NCBI RefSeq assembly: GCF_012641515.1 | Contig: NZ_JABAHY010000004.1 | Coordinates: forward strand, 145,989-209,988 | DNA length: 64,000 nt | Reading direction: 5' to 3' | Origin: Nesterenkonia sedimenti | GTDB taxonomy: Bacteria; Actinomycetota; Actinomycetes; Actinomycetales; Micrococcaceae | Shown: piece after piece, positions 55,110 to 62,914 of the stretch | Layout of the letters: every line of letters begins with the position of its first letter | Numbering within the stretch: the stretch's first letter is position 1 | Program-made: the position numbers and the translations under genes | Notes under the pieces: generated by a model | Told to the model about the DNA's origin: nothing | Databases searched by the model: none | Seen by the model: the letters and a program-made list of their open reading frames with translations, nothing else

Positions 55110-55829
55110 TCAGGAATTCAGTGAAGGATGCACAATCCCCAGCTCGGTGGCACGGATCAGCAGCTGGACCCGGTCGCGGACCTCCAGTCGCTGCATCAGC
55201 CGGCCCATATAGACCTTCACTGTGGCCTCCGAGACCGACATCTGATCGGCGATCTCCGCATTGGAACAGCCCTTTGCCAGCAGGCGCAGTCCCTCCGCCT
55301 CCCGGGCCGGAACATGTGGAGCTTCGGGGAAGCGCTTCAGGGCTGATGCCACCTGGGCCGGGTCATTCTTGACCGAAACCATCAGCTGGTGGGCCACAGC
55401 GGGGGAGAAGGGTGCCAGGCCCTCGTTGACTTTGCGGACGGCATCGATGATCTGCTCGGGCTCGGCATCCTTGACGATATATCCGCCGGCGCCGGCGCGC
55501 AGGGCCGGAATCACAAAACCCTCAGTGGAGAAGGTGGTCACTGCCAGAACCGCCGTACCGGAGAACTTCTCGCGAATACTGCGGGTGGCCTCAATCCCGT
55601 CCATCGCCGGCATATGCAGATCCATAATGACCACATTGGGGCGCAGCTGTTCGCACATCTGCACCGCAGACTCACCATTGCGGGCCTCGCCCACGCAGCT
55701 CAACCCCGGGGATGAGTCGACATAGGTGCGCAGGGCGGTTGACATCACTGGGTGGTCATCGACAATGAGCACCTGTACCGTACCGTCCTCTGCGCCCTCA
55801 ATGTCAGCGCGCGGGTCCTCAATGGTCAT
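55110..55829 (-). CDS. Response regulator, NarL/LuxR type
   Basis: A 239-residue regulator: receiver domain with the phosphorylated Asp in VVIMDLHMPAMDG, then a LuxR helix-turn-helix (REAEGLRLLAKGCSNAEIADQMSVSEATVKVYMGRL-like). It is the partner of the divergent histidine kinase. Its ATG is 6 bases after TAGGAT, so the mRNA is probably leaderless. Target genes are unknown. Confidence 0.92.
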   Translation of the reverse strand: MTIEDPRADIEGAEDGTVQVLIVDDHPVMSTALRTYVDSSPGLSCVGEARNGESAVQMCEQLRPNVVIMDLHMPAMDGIEATRSIREKFSGTAVLAVTTFSTEGFVIPALRAGAGGYIVKDAEPEQIIDAVRKVNEGLAPFSPAVAHQLMVSVKNDPAQVASALKRFPEAPHVPAREAEGLRLLAKGCSNAEIADQMSVSEATVKVYMGRLMQRLEVRDRVQLLIRATELGIVHPSLNS

Positions 55830-55835
55830 GGAGTA

Positions 55836-55841
55836 ATCCTA
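55836..55841 (-). promoter_or_regulatory. -10 box of the response regulator gene
   Basis: TAGGAT on the minus strand ends 6 bases before the ATG at 55829. Confidence 0.45.
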
Positions 55842-55906
55842 GGCCCCCTACCCGGCATTTCCTGAATGGACCCTGTCTGCTTCCAGGGAGTATTGAGCAT
55901 CCCGCA

Positions 55907-55912
55907 TAGACT
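55907..55912 (+). promoter_or_regulatory. -10 box of the histidine kinase gene
   Basis: TAGACT ends 7 bases before the ATG at 55920, the preferred leaderless start. Confidence 0.45.
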
Positions 55913-55919
55913 CGTCTGC

Positions 55920-57137
55920 ATGTCCTCTGCAGACCAACAACAGGTCAGCCCTGTCGTCGAGACCTTTGAATCCGGCGGATTCTGGTCCTGCCGCCAGCTA
56001 AACAAATGGCTGCTGATCATCGTGACTCTCGCCGTGGGAATCGCATTGGGCGCCGATGTCATCTATGAGTCGCTGACCAGTGCAGCCTTCCCCTGGGGGC
56101 TGGTGCTCGCCGGTGCATTGTCAGTCGGCTGCGTGATCCTGCTCTGGGTCTGTGTCACCTATGCCGTCCCAGCGGGACTGGCCATTTTGGCATTGTCCCT
56201 GTTCGTCGACGGCATCGCCTATTCCATCATTCTGGCCCTGCTGCTGACCGCTCTGACCGCGCTGAGCTCCACCAAGCGCTTCCGCCGCGGGGCCCTGGCG
56301 ATGATGGTCGTCTGGGGTGCTGCCCTGGGGGCGACCATGCCGGATCCGGCCACCGGGACTCTGCTGTTCCTCAGTATCGGGGTCAGTCTCCTGGCGGCCT
56401 ACGGGATCGGCTCATCCTTCCGTCAGGCCACCACGGCCCGCCTGCAGTCCAAACAGGACCTCGAACAGGCGGAGGCCAATCACCGGAAATCGGTGGCGGC
56501 AGAGCGCAAATCCATCGCCCGGGACCTGCATGACATCGTTGCCCATGACATCACCATCATCGCCATGCAGTCCCGTGCTGCCCGTATGCGTGACACAGAG
56601 GATTCCTACCGGGAGGCAGTCAGCGTCATCGGAGACTCCTCACGGGCTGCGCTCAACGACCTCCGCCGAATGCTGGCGCTGCTGAAGGATGAGGACATCG
56701 TCGACGACGACGCCGATACCTCCTCGGCCAGCGAACTGGAGGTTTTCCGCGGTTGCGAGGCATTCGCCGCCCGACTCGAGAGTCTGGGGATCATCGTGGA
56801 GAAACAGATCACCGGAGACCTCAGCTCACTGTCCCGGTCCACCAGTGCCGCCCTGTACCGCATGCTGCAGGAGTGCACCACGAATGTGGCCAAATATGCC
56901 GATGAGGGCGATACCTGCTGGATCACCATTGACATCGGCATCGACCAGGTCAGCGTGGAGGTCACCAATACAGTGCGCAGGGCCCGACGCCGCGGTGCTG
57001 GGCCCTGGAGCGGATCCTCTGGTGCGGGTCTCATCGGTGTCCGGGACCGGGCCCAGGCATTCGGCGGAAACGCTACTTATGGGTATACCCGGGAGGGCCA
57101 CTGGCAGGTCAAGATCCACGGAGTGAAAAAGTCTTGA
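55920..57137 (+). CDS. Sensor histidine kinase, NarL-partner type (HisKA_3)
   Basis: About 405 residues with several N-terminal membrane helices and a cytoplasmic kinase. The phosphorylated His lies in ERKSIARDLHDIVAHDITII, and the ATP-binding part contains ECTTNVAKYADEGD and GSSGAGLIGVRDRAQAFGG. The 5' frame extends to 55866, but that start lies upstream of the -10 box. It is divergent from its regulator with 90 bases between the start codons. Confidence 0.9.
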   Translation: MSSADQQQVSPVVETFESGGFWSCRQLNKWLLIIVTLAVGIALGADVIYESLTSAAFPWGLVLAGALSVGCVILLWVCVTYAVPAGLAILALSLFVDGIAYSIILALLLTALTALSSTKRFRRGALAMMVVWGAALGATMPDPATGTLLFLSIGVSLLAAYGIGSSFRQATTARLQSKQDLEQAEANHRKSVAAERKSIARDLHDIVAHDITIIAMQSRAARMRDTEDSYREAVSVIGDSSRAALNDLRRMLALLKDEDIVDDDADTSSASELEVFRGCEAFAARLESLGIIVEKQITGDLSSLSRSTSAALYRMLQECTTNVAKYADEGDTCWITIDIGIDQVSVEVTNTVRRARRRGAGPWSGSSGAGLIGVRDRAQAFGGNATYGYTREGHWQVKIHGVKKS

Positions 57138-57141
57138 ACAA

Positions 57142-57155
57142 AAAGTGGACACTTT
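57142..57155. repeat. Small inverted repeat after the kinase gene
   Basis: AAAGTG and CACTTT flank GA, in an A-rich stretch with the near repeats AACAAAAAGT and GACAAAAGTT. It lies 4 bases after the kinase stop. Confidence 0.4.
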
Positions 57156-57250
57156 AGACAAAAGTTGACTATGCAGGGGCGCGTTGAGACCCCAGAATCT
57201 ATTGGTGCAGTGCAGTACGGTGCACTCTGAAAACAGGATGGATTGGAGCA

Positions 57251-57331
57251 TCTGGAGCTCTGGTGCAACGGCTCCAGAACGGCTCCTCCGTCCTGGGGGC
57301 TCGGGTGGTGAGAACGGCGCCGCCCGAGCCC
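57251..57331. terminator. Two hairpins between convergent genes
   Basis: TCTGGAGC/GCTCCAGA (57251-57278, loop 12) is followed by GGGCTCGGG/CCCGAGCCC (57297-57331, loop 17). The second is followed on the plus strand by a pyrimidine-rich tail (CTTCTTCT) and probably ends the kinase mRNA. Confidence 0.65.
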
Positions 57332-57338
57332 ACTTCTT

Positions 57339-57845
57339 CTACTCCTGGGAATCGCCTTCTGCCGGCTGATCGTCCTCAGAGGTGGGATCCAAGATGCTTG
57401 CCAGGGGTTGGGCGACCCAGCGTCCGGCACCGAGCAGAATTCCGGCGGGGAAGCCGATGATGGGAATCAGCATAGGCATCAGCCCTCCGGCTCCGGCGAT
57501 CAGGACCACCGGTCCGTAGAGCAGCCCGACCAGCACATAGCCCAGAACATGGGTTACTGGGTTGAGGTGGTGGCGCAGCAGCCAGCTCACCAGCAGCGTG
57601 CCGGGGATGCCGATGGCCACTGCCGCACCGCCCAGCAGGGGGATCAGCGGGGTGAGATAGCCCTCTCCATCCAGCCCGGGGACAAAGGACAGGCCCAAGA
57701 GGATGGCGCCCATCACGGCAGTGGGGATCAGCCAGGAGACAGTCCAGCCGACCAGCCCCAGTTTCAGCTGTGGCTTGGGGGCCGCGGCAGCAGCGGCTGA
57801 GCGGCGGCGTCGTCCGGTGGTTTTCTCTGGTGCGGGTGTGGTCAT
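57339..57845 (-). CDS. Membrane protein of unknown function
   Basis: A 168-residue protein with four membrane helices after a basic Ala-rich start (TTGRRRRSAAAAAAPKPQ). LVGWTVSWLIPTAVMGAILLG and ILLGAGRWVAQPLASIL are seen. It overlaps the NUDIX-like gene by 4 bases (ATGA), so they are coupled. I know no family. Confidence 0.75.
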   Translation of the reverse strand: MTTPAPEKTTGRRRRSAAAAAAPKPQLKLGLVGWTVSWLIPTAVMGAILLGLSFVPGLDGEGYLTPLIPLLGGAAVAIGIPGTLLVSWLLRHHLNPVTHVLGYVLVGLLYGPVVLIAGAGGLMPMLIPIIGFPAGILLGAGRWVAQPLASILDPTSEDDQPAEGDSQE

Positions 57846-58381
57846 CGGGTATGTCCTACATGGGCCATTGCTTGACGGATCAGCTGTTCGCGGCCGCCGA
57901 CGAACTCGGCCTCCACCTCGGGGGCCAGGGCCTCAGCGGGAGTCAGCCAGGAGAGCTCGAGGGCGTCCTGGCGGGGGGAGCATTCCCCGTTGACCGGCAC
58001 GATATAGGCCAGGGAGACCGCATGCTGGCGGTCATCGACCAATCCGGTTTCAGAGGGATAGGGGAAGTACTCGGCCACAGTGAACGGCGCCGGTGACGGC
58101 GGCAGCTGTGGCAGGGCAAGGGACCCCAGATCCTTCTCGATATGACGGATCAGGGCGGCCCGGATGGTCTCGCGGTACATAACCCGTCCGGAGACGACGG
58201 TGCGGTAGAAGCGGCCGTCGTCGTCGGCGGTGTAGAGCATGCCTACTTCGGTGACATATCCCAGGGCGTCAACGCGGACCGGAATCGCCTCCACGTACAC
58301 CATGGGCAGCCGCCGGCGGGCCTCGTACAGATCGTCCTCATTCAGCCACCCAGGATTGGGGTCAGGGGTACGCACAGACAT
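57842..58381 (-). CDS. NUDIX hydrolase-like protein (DUF4916)
   Basis: A 179-residue protein with a NUDIX-like fold: VYVEAIPVRVDALGYVTEVGML near the start and LELSWLTPAEAL near the end match the DUF4916 group. The standard NUDIX box (GX5EX7REUXEEXGU) is not clearly kept; RETIRAALIRHIEKDLG may be its remnant, so activity is uncertain. Confidence 0.8.
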   Translation of the reverse strand: MSVRTPDPNPGWLNEDDLYEARRRLPMVYVEAIPVRVDALGYVTEVGMLYTADDDGRFYRTVVSGRVMYRETIRAALIRHIEKDLGSLALPQLPPSPAPFTVAEYFPYPSETGLVDDRQHAVSLAYIVPVNGECSPRQDALELSWLTPAEALAPEVEAEFVGGREQLIRQAMAHVGHTR

Positions 58382-58462
58382 ATCCCAATCATCTCATGAC
58401 CAGCACCCCTCTGTTCTCGCCGTGAGCTGCCAGCGAAGCGAGCAGCGACTTCAAGGCGTGAT

Positions 58463-58508
58463 GTTCCGCGTCAGCGGAACGAGACGCGGCGCGACATGTG
58501 CGCGCCGC
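58463..58508. repeat. Paired palindromes upstream of the NUDIX-like gene
   Basis: GTTCCGC/GCGGAAC (58463-58480, loop 4) and GCGGCGCG/CGCGCCGC (58486-58508, loop 7) sit side by side in the 136-base gap. No T run follows either, and no gene is seen there. They may be a terminator cluster, a processing site or a repeat element. Confidence 0.55.
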
Positions 58509-58517
58509 CGGGACAAC

Positions 58518-60548
58518 TCAGATGATGTCTTCCAGGGGCCGGCCCATGGCGGCACGACGTTCGGCGTGGTTGATCCGGTGGCGTCGGGACTGAGTGGCCA
58601 GGATAACGATGAAGGCACCCATTGCAGCACCGATGGCGACCCATACGCTGGTGGCCTCACCGAGGATCCGCGGGAAGATCAGCCAGAACAGACCCCAGGC
58701 CAGACCCAGGGCGATGGTGATCCGGCCGCGTTCGGTCATCGAGTAGAACGCTGCGGTCCACACACAGCCCAACAGACCGATAAGCGCCCAGAGCAGGGCC
58801 GGGATCCCCGGGATATCCCAGCCGCGGGAGGTCAGCCAGGCGGAGATCGAGCTCATCGCCTGCACCAGGGCAAAGCCGTAGAACAGCCCGACGATCGCAT
58901 CGGTGAGCCGTCGTTCGGTGGTATTGCGGGCGGTGTAGAGATTGAACTGTCGGATCGCCTCGGTCAGCAGACCGGCGATTGCCAGGGAAGCCAACAGGCC
59001 CAGTGTGAAGTAGCCCAGGTAGAGCGAGGCGGTGACCACCAGCATCAGTGCACTGGAGCCGGCCACGAACCAACCGGTGCGCCGCTGACGCGGAGTGGAC
59101 TCCTGAGGCGCTCGCCATTGGAAGGCGCAGTGGGCGCCCAGGGCCAGGGTGATGGCAGGCCAGATCCAGTACCAGTTGTGGTCGGGGGTCAGCAGAGCGT
59201 AATCCCCGGAGAACCAGCCATCGGACTGGATCTCCTTCAGCCCGCTGCCGGAGAGGATGGCCGGGTTCTCCTCGCTGGAGCCGAACCAGCCCAGCATCCA
59301 CATCGTGGAGATCAGCGCCATCACCGCACCCACGGTGACCGCTATCCGACGGTAGAGGTCCCATTTATTGGGCTCCGGATCGGGGTCCCGGGAGGGCATG
59401 TTGTAGGGCGGGATATAGGTGTAGAGATCTTCCTCATCGTCAGCGAACTCATAGCCTGCCTCCGGGGTCCGAATATAGCCACGGGTCCGGTGGTTCACTG
59501 TGGGATTGTCGGTGGTGGCCGCCTCGATGGCAGCGGCCTTCTGAGCGATGAGGTTCCGTTTGCGCTCAGCGTCCTCGGGCTCGCGGCGACCGGGCCGGGG
59601 CAGCTTCGGTGCCTCATCCTGATCCCGATAGGCAGGCAGCACTGTGGTGGACTCAGGATCAGCGCCAAGGGCCGACGACGGCGCCTGGGCCTCACCATCC
59701 TCCGGCAGCGGTGGTTCGGTGAGCTGCGGTTCAGCGGCAGCCTCCGCGGACTGCGTGCCCGGAGGTGGCGGAACCACAGGGACCATGCCGGTGAATAACT
59801 GGGCGAAGGGACGCTGCTCCGCAGGTGGAGGCTCCGGGAAACTCACCGGTGAAGCCGGTGGAACCTCTGGGGCGGGGAGTTCTGTGGAATCGACAGGTGC
59901 TGGAGGCTCAGTGCCCTCAGCTTCGGCTGCGGCCTGGGCGAGCTTACCGGTTTTGCGCTCCTTGCGTCCCGACCACCATTTCTTGGCACGTTCATCCAGA
60001 GTGTCGAAGAAACCGCTGAGCCCACGCTCAGGTCCGGAGGATGTGGTGATGATCGGCGCCACGCCGGTGCTGGCAGGAGGTTCGGCCAGAACAACCGGAG
60101 TCTCCTGATCGGCCTCCTCGCTGTTCTCCTCGACGGGCTGCGCCTCGCTGTCCTGCGCGTCGTCGTCGGTGTTCTCGGCAGGGGAGTCCCCAGTGGTGAG
60201 CTGGCCCTCGGCCTCGTCGTCGGCGTCGCCATCCGGGGTATCCGCATCAGCAGATTCGGACTCCGGGGCCGCCTCAGCTGCCGGGGTATCGGGCTCCGCA
60301 TCGGGGCCAGCCTCAGCTTCGGGGGCCTGGGCTGCAACCTCGACGGGTTCCGCATCGGGATCCGCCGGTTCCGAATGGAGGGCGGTGTCCTCTAGCTCGG
60401 TGGTCTCATCCAGTGCTGAGACATCATCCCCTGAGGTCTCCTCGATCTCCGGTTCAGTTTCCGGTTCACGTGGTGGTTCGCCGTCCTCTTCCGCCAATAC
60501 AGGGGATTCGGCAGGCGCGTCGGCATCATGGCGTGACTGCTCAGACAC
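58518..60548 (-). CDS. Large acidic-tailed polytopic membrane protein of unknown function
   Basis: A 676-residue protein starting at a GTG with a GGGAGG ribosome site. The first 380 residues are low complexity: an Asp/Glu/Ala-rich part, a basic patch (RAKKWWSGRKERKTGK) and a Pro/Glu-rich part. The rest holds about eight membrane helices. The acidic part is likely cytoplasmic. No known domain is recognised; it is conserved-looking in layout with no informative neighbour. Confidence 0.7.
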   Translation of the reverse strand: MSEQSRHDADAPAESPVLAEEDGEPPREPETEPEIEETSGDDVSALDETTELEDTALHSEPADPDAEPVEVAAQAPEAEAGPDAEPDTPAAEAAPESESADADTPDGDADDEAEGQLTTGDSPAENTDDDAQDSEAQPVEENSEEADQETPVVLAEPPASTGVAPIITTSSGPERGLSGFFDTLDERAKKWWSGRKERKTGKLAQAAAEAEGTEPPAPVDSTELPAPEVPPASPVSFPEPPPAEQRPFAQLFTGMVPVVPPPPGTQSAEAAAEPQLTEPPLPEDGEAQAPSSALGADPESTTVLPAYRDQDEAPKLPRPGRREPEDAERKRNLIAQKAAAIEAATTDNPTVNHRTRGYIRTPEAGYEFADDEEDLYTYIPPYNMPSRDPDPEPNKWDLYRRIAVTVGAVMALISTMWMLGWFGSSEENPAILSGSGLKEIQSDGWFSGDYALLTPDHNWYWIWPAITLALGAHCAFQWRAPQESTPRQRRTGWFVAGSSALMLVVTASLYLGYFTLGLLASLAIAGLLTEAIRQFNLYTARNTTERRLTDAIVGLFYGFALVQAMSSISAWLTSRGWDIPGIPALLWALIGLLGCVWTAAFYSMTERGRITIALGLAWGLFWLIFPRILGEATSVWVAIGAAMGAFIVILATQSRRHRINHAERRAAMGRPLEDII

Positions 60549-60597
60549 CTGGGCCTCCCTTTATGCTGTAGGTTTTCCCGCGGTGGGGACAAAGCCT

Positions 60598-61215
60598 CTA
60601 ATCAGCAGATGATGTTTGCACCCGTTCCTGAATGCGAGCACCACGCCGCCTTGCCACCAGCACCGCAATAATCAACCCCACTAGCGTACCGACACCTATG
60701 CCCATCAGGGTGCTTGCCCACGGGGGTAAGCCGGTAGTTGTTCCCGTAATGTAACCTAATCCGACCAACCAGGCGCTCCAGATCACAGCTCCGAGGATCG
60801 CCAGGGTGCTCAGTTGGGGCCAGGCCAGGCGCATAAGCCCCGCTGTGGCCATTGACGCGGCCCGACCGCCGGGGATCCACCGGATCAGCAGAAGGCCCAC
60901 CCAGGTGGTCTTCCCGCCGGCCCGAATGGAGGCGCGCAGCATGGATCGGTGCAGTCTCCGGCCCCAGCGCCAGCGGTAGAGCACGCGGATCAGCTGGTAC
61001 CGGAAAAGGGCGTAGAGCAGGAGGTCACCGGCGAGGCAGCCGCCGATCGTTGCGATCATCACCCAGGTCAGGGAGAGATCACCGGCGGAGGCGAAGGCAC
61101 CTGAGGCGATCACCATCACCTCGGAGGGGAATGGCGGAATCAGTGCGGTCAGCGCAACGAATATCGCCTGCAGCGGCAGGAACCACACGCCCCACTCATC
61201 CAACAGCTCAACCAT
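60598..61215 (-). CDS. DedA-family membrane protein (VTT domain)
   Basis: A 205-residue protein with about five helices. LTALIPPFPSEVMVIASGAF, GCLAGDLLLYALFRY and RWIPGGRAASMATAG (the conserved Arg/Gly motif) are typical of DedA. The family moves undecaprenyl phosphate or other lipids and affects membrane stress. GAGGGG precedes the ATG. Confidence 0.88.
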   Translation of the reverse strand: MVELLDEWGVWFLPLQAIFVALTALIPPFPSEVMVIASGAFASAGDLSLTWVMIATIGGCLAGDLLLYALFRYQLIRVLYRWRWGRRLHRSMLRASIRAGGKTTWVGLLLIRWIPGGRAASMATAGLMRLAWPQLSTLAILGAVIWSAWLVGLGYITGTTTGLPPWASTLMGIGVGTLVGLIIAVLVARRRGARIQERVQTSSAD

Positions 61216-61251
61216 GTATCCCCTCGTGCTCTTGAGCTCTGCCGGCCCCGA

Positions 61252-62295
61252 TTAGTGCGGATTCGGAGCTTCGACCAGTTTACGCGCTGAGGTGAACTGG
61301 CGTTCCTCACCGGTGAGGGGGTCGATGAAACTCAGTGACTTTGCCAGCAGTTGCAGGGGTTCGCCGAAGTCATCGGGTCCGTCACTTTCCAGCACGGGGT
61401 AGAAACGGTCATGCATTATCCCGAGCCCTAAAAGGGCCATATGCACCCGCAGTTGGTGAGTCTTGCCGGTGTGTGGGGTCAGCCGGAAGAGACCGGTGAG
61501 CTGCCCATGGTGGTTCTTCCCGGTCTCCAGCAGCTCCACCCGGGAGGATGAGTTGGCGCCCGGCACGGCTTGGGTACGCCGCTTGCCCCGTGCGGCACGC
61601 CTGCGCTCATGTGGGCGGCGTCCGGAATCCTCAACGTCATAGGGAACTGACTGGGTGATCACAATCCCCTTGGTCTTCTCCAGTCTGTTCCTGACCACCA
61701 GCGGGAACCGGGCATGGGCCGCTGCGTCGGGATCGAGATCGGAGGCTGCGGGGCTGAGCCGGCTGATGCATTCATAGCTCTTCTCCACCTGTCGGTTCTC
61801 GAACAGCAGCTGATATTTACCCCGGGTCTGCGGGTTCTTAGCCAGCAGCACCAGCCCGGCAGTTCCGCGGTCCAGCCGGTGAATGGGCACTAGATCGGGG
61901 TTGTTCAGCCGGTTGCGCAGCCGCACCAGCAGAGTCTGCTGGACATACCGTCCGGCGGGGGTGGTGGGCAGAAAATGCGGCTTATCGGCGACGACGAGAT
62001 GCTCATCCTCGTAGAGGATCTCCTCCTGGACCGGCAGTTGGGGCTCATCAGGCAGGGTCCGGTAATACCAGATGACCGAGCAGCTGCCGAGGGGATCCTC
62101 GGGGCTCAGCGGGCGGCCGGCGCCGTCGACGACCTCACCGGCGGTGAACCGGCGAGTGATTCCAGCAGGATCCAGATGCCCGAAGCGCTGCTGGACATAT
62201 TCATGCACTGTCGCCCAGGGGCCAGTGGTCGGCACCCGCAGCCGGGTGGCGTTGACACCGTTGCGCACCGGCAACGGGGAGGTCTGCTCGGCCAT
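61252..62295 (-). CDS. RluA-type pseudouridine synthase
   Basis: A 347-residue enzyme. HRLDRGTAGLVLLAKN contains the catalytic Asp of the RluA family, and HTGKTHQLRVHM follows. The N-terminus has an S4-like RNA-binding part. It changes uridine to pseudouridine in rRNA or tRNA. Its start shares one base with the VOC gene's stop (TAATG). Confidence 0.92.
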   Translation of the reverse strand: MAEQTSPLPVRNGVNATRLRVPTTGPWATVHEYVQQRFGHLDPAGITRRFTAGEVVDGAGRPLSPEDPLGSCSVIWYYRTLPDEPQLPVQEEILYEDEHLVVADKPHFLPTTPAGRYVQQTLLVRLRNRLNNPDLVPIHRLDRGTAGLVLLAKNPQTRGKYQLLFENRQVEKSYECISRLSPAASDLDPDAAAHARFPLVVRNRLEKTKGIVITQSVPYDVEDSGRRPHERRRAARGKRRTQAVPGANSSSRVELLETGKNHHGQLTGLFRLTPHTGKTHQLRVHMALLGLGIMHDRFYPVLESDGPDDFGEPLQLLAKSLSFIDPLTGEERQFTSARKLVEAPNPH

Positions 62296-62861
62296 TAACT
62301 CCAGTCAGGTGCTTTGGCCTCGGTGGGCTTCGGCTCCGAAGCTGCCCCGGGGGCATTCAGCGGCTGATTGATCTGCCAGGTCATGCCGAATTTATCCTGC
62401 ACCCAGGCGAAGTTCTTGGCGAACTCATAGTCGCCGGGCTCCATGAGATACCCGCCGCCCTGAAAGAGCCCATGGACGATCTGGTCGAACTCATTCTCAG
62501 TCTCGACCACAACTGCCACCGATACTGAGGGCGTGAAGTCGAAATCCTGCTTCACCAGGGAGTCCTGGATCATTAGCACCTGGCCGCCGATCCGCAGCTG
62601 GGCGGTGGCCACCAGGGTCTGCTCCCAGTCCACCACAGCCTCCATGGCGGCAGTGTCGGGGGCGGTGATGGGGCCGGTGGGGTAGCTGGCCGGCTGTGCC
62701 GGGGCGCCGCCGTCGTCGTTCTGGTCAGGGTCGAAGACCTCGGTGCCCTCCGGATGGTGCAGGATCTCCAGCAGCTCCGCGTCGGGGAAAGTCTCCAAGT
62801 AATGGTCGATGGCCTCCTGGGCGCGGCCCTGGAACATCAGAAACGGCAGACACAGAATCAT
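62295..62861 (-). CDS. VOC-family (PhnB/3-demethylubiquinone-type) protein
   Basis: A 188-residue protein of the glyoxalase-like superfamily. MILCLPFLMFQGRAQEAIDHYL is the typical start, and GGYLMEPGDYEFAKNFAWVQDKFGMTWQI the typical end. The family includes PhnB-like proteins of mostly unknown activity. A TAGGCT box lies 6 bases before the ATG. Confidence 0.88.
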   Translation of the reverse strand: MILCLPFLMFQGRAQEAIDHYLETFPDAELLEILHHPEGTEVFDPDQNDDGGAPAQPASYPTGPITAPDTAAMEAVVDWEQTLVATAQLRIGGQVLMIQDSLVKQDFDFTPSVSVAVVVETENEFDQIVHGLFQGGGYLMEPGDYEFAKNFAWVQDKFGMTWQINQPLNAPGAASEPKPTEAKAPDWS

Positions 62862-62867
62862 GGGGCT

Positions 62868-62873
62868 AGCCTA
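62868..62873 (-). promoter_or_regulatory. -10 box of the VOC gene
   Basis: TAGGCT on the minus strand ends 6 bases before the ATG at 62861. Confidence 0.4.
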
Positions 62874-62914
62874 GCGGGTATCCCGCGGTGCTGCCGCGAA
62901 GGTGGCTGATCCTC

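Noticed and set aside
57138-57175. A possible insertion-sequence end (AACAAAAAGTGGACAC)
   Set aside because: The sequence recalls some IS ends, but no transposase, second end or target duplication is visible, so I did not call a mobile element.
58239-59798. A 519-codon plus-strand open frame
   Set aside because: It is antisense to the acidic membrane protein and NUDIX-like genes, rich in Gly/Gln/Arg, with no recognisable domain; a shadow of high GC content.
62874-62898. Overlapping GCGGG/CCCGC and CGCGG/CCGCG hairpins between the VOC and helicase genes
   Set aside because: The stems are only 5 bp in GC-rich sequence without a T run, too weak to call a terminator.
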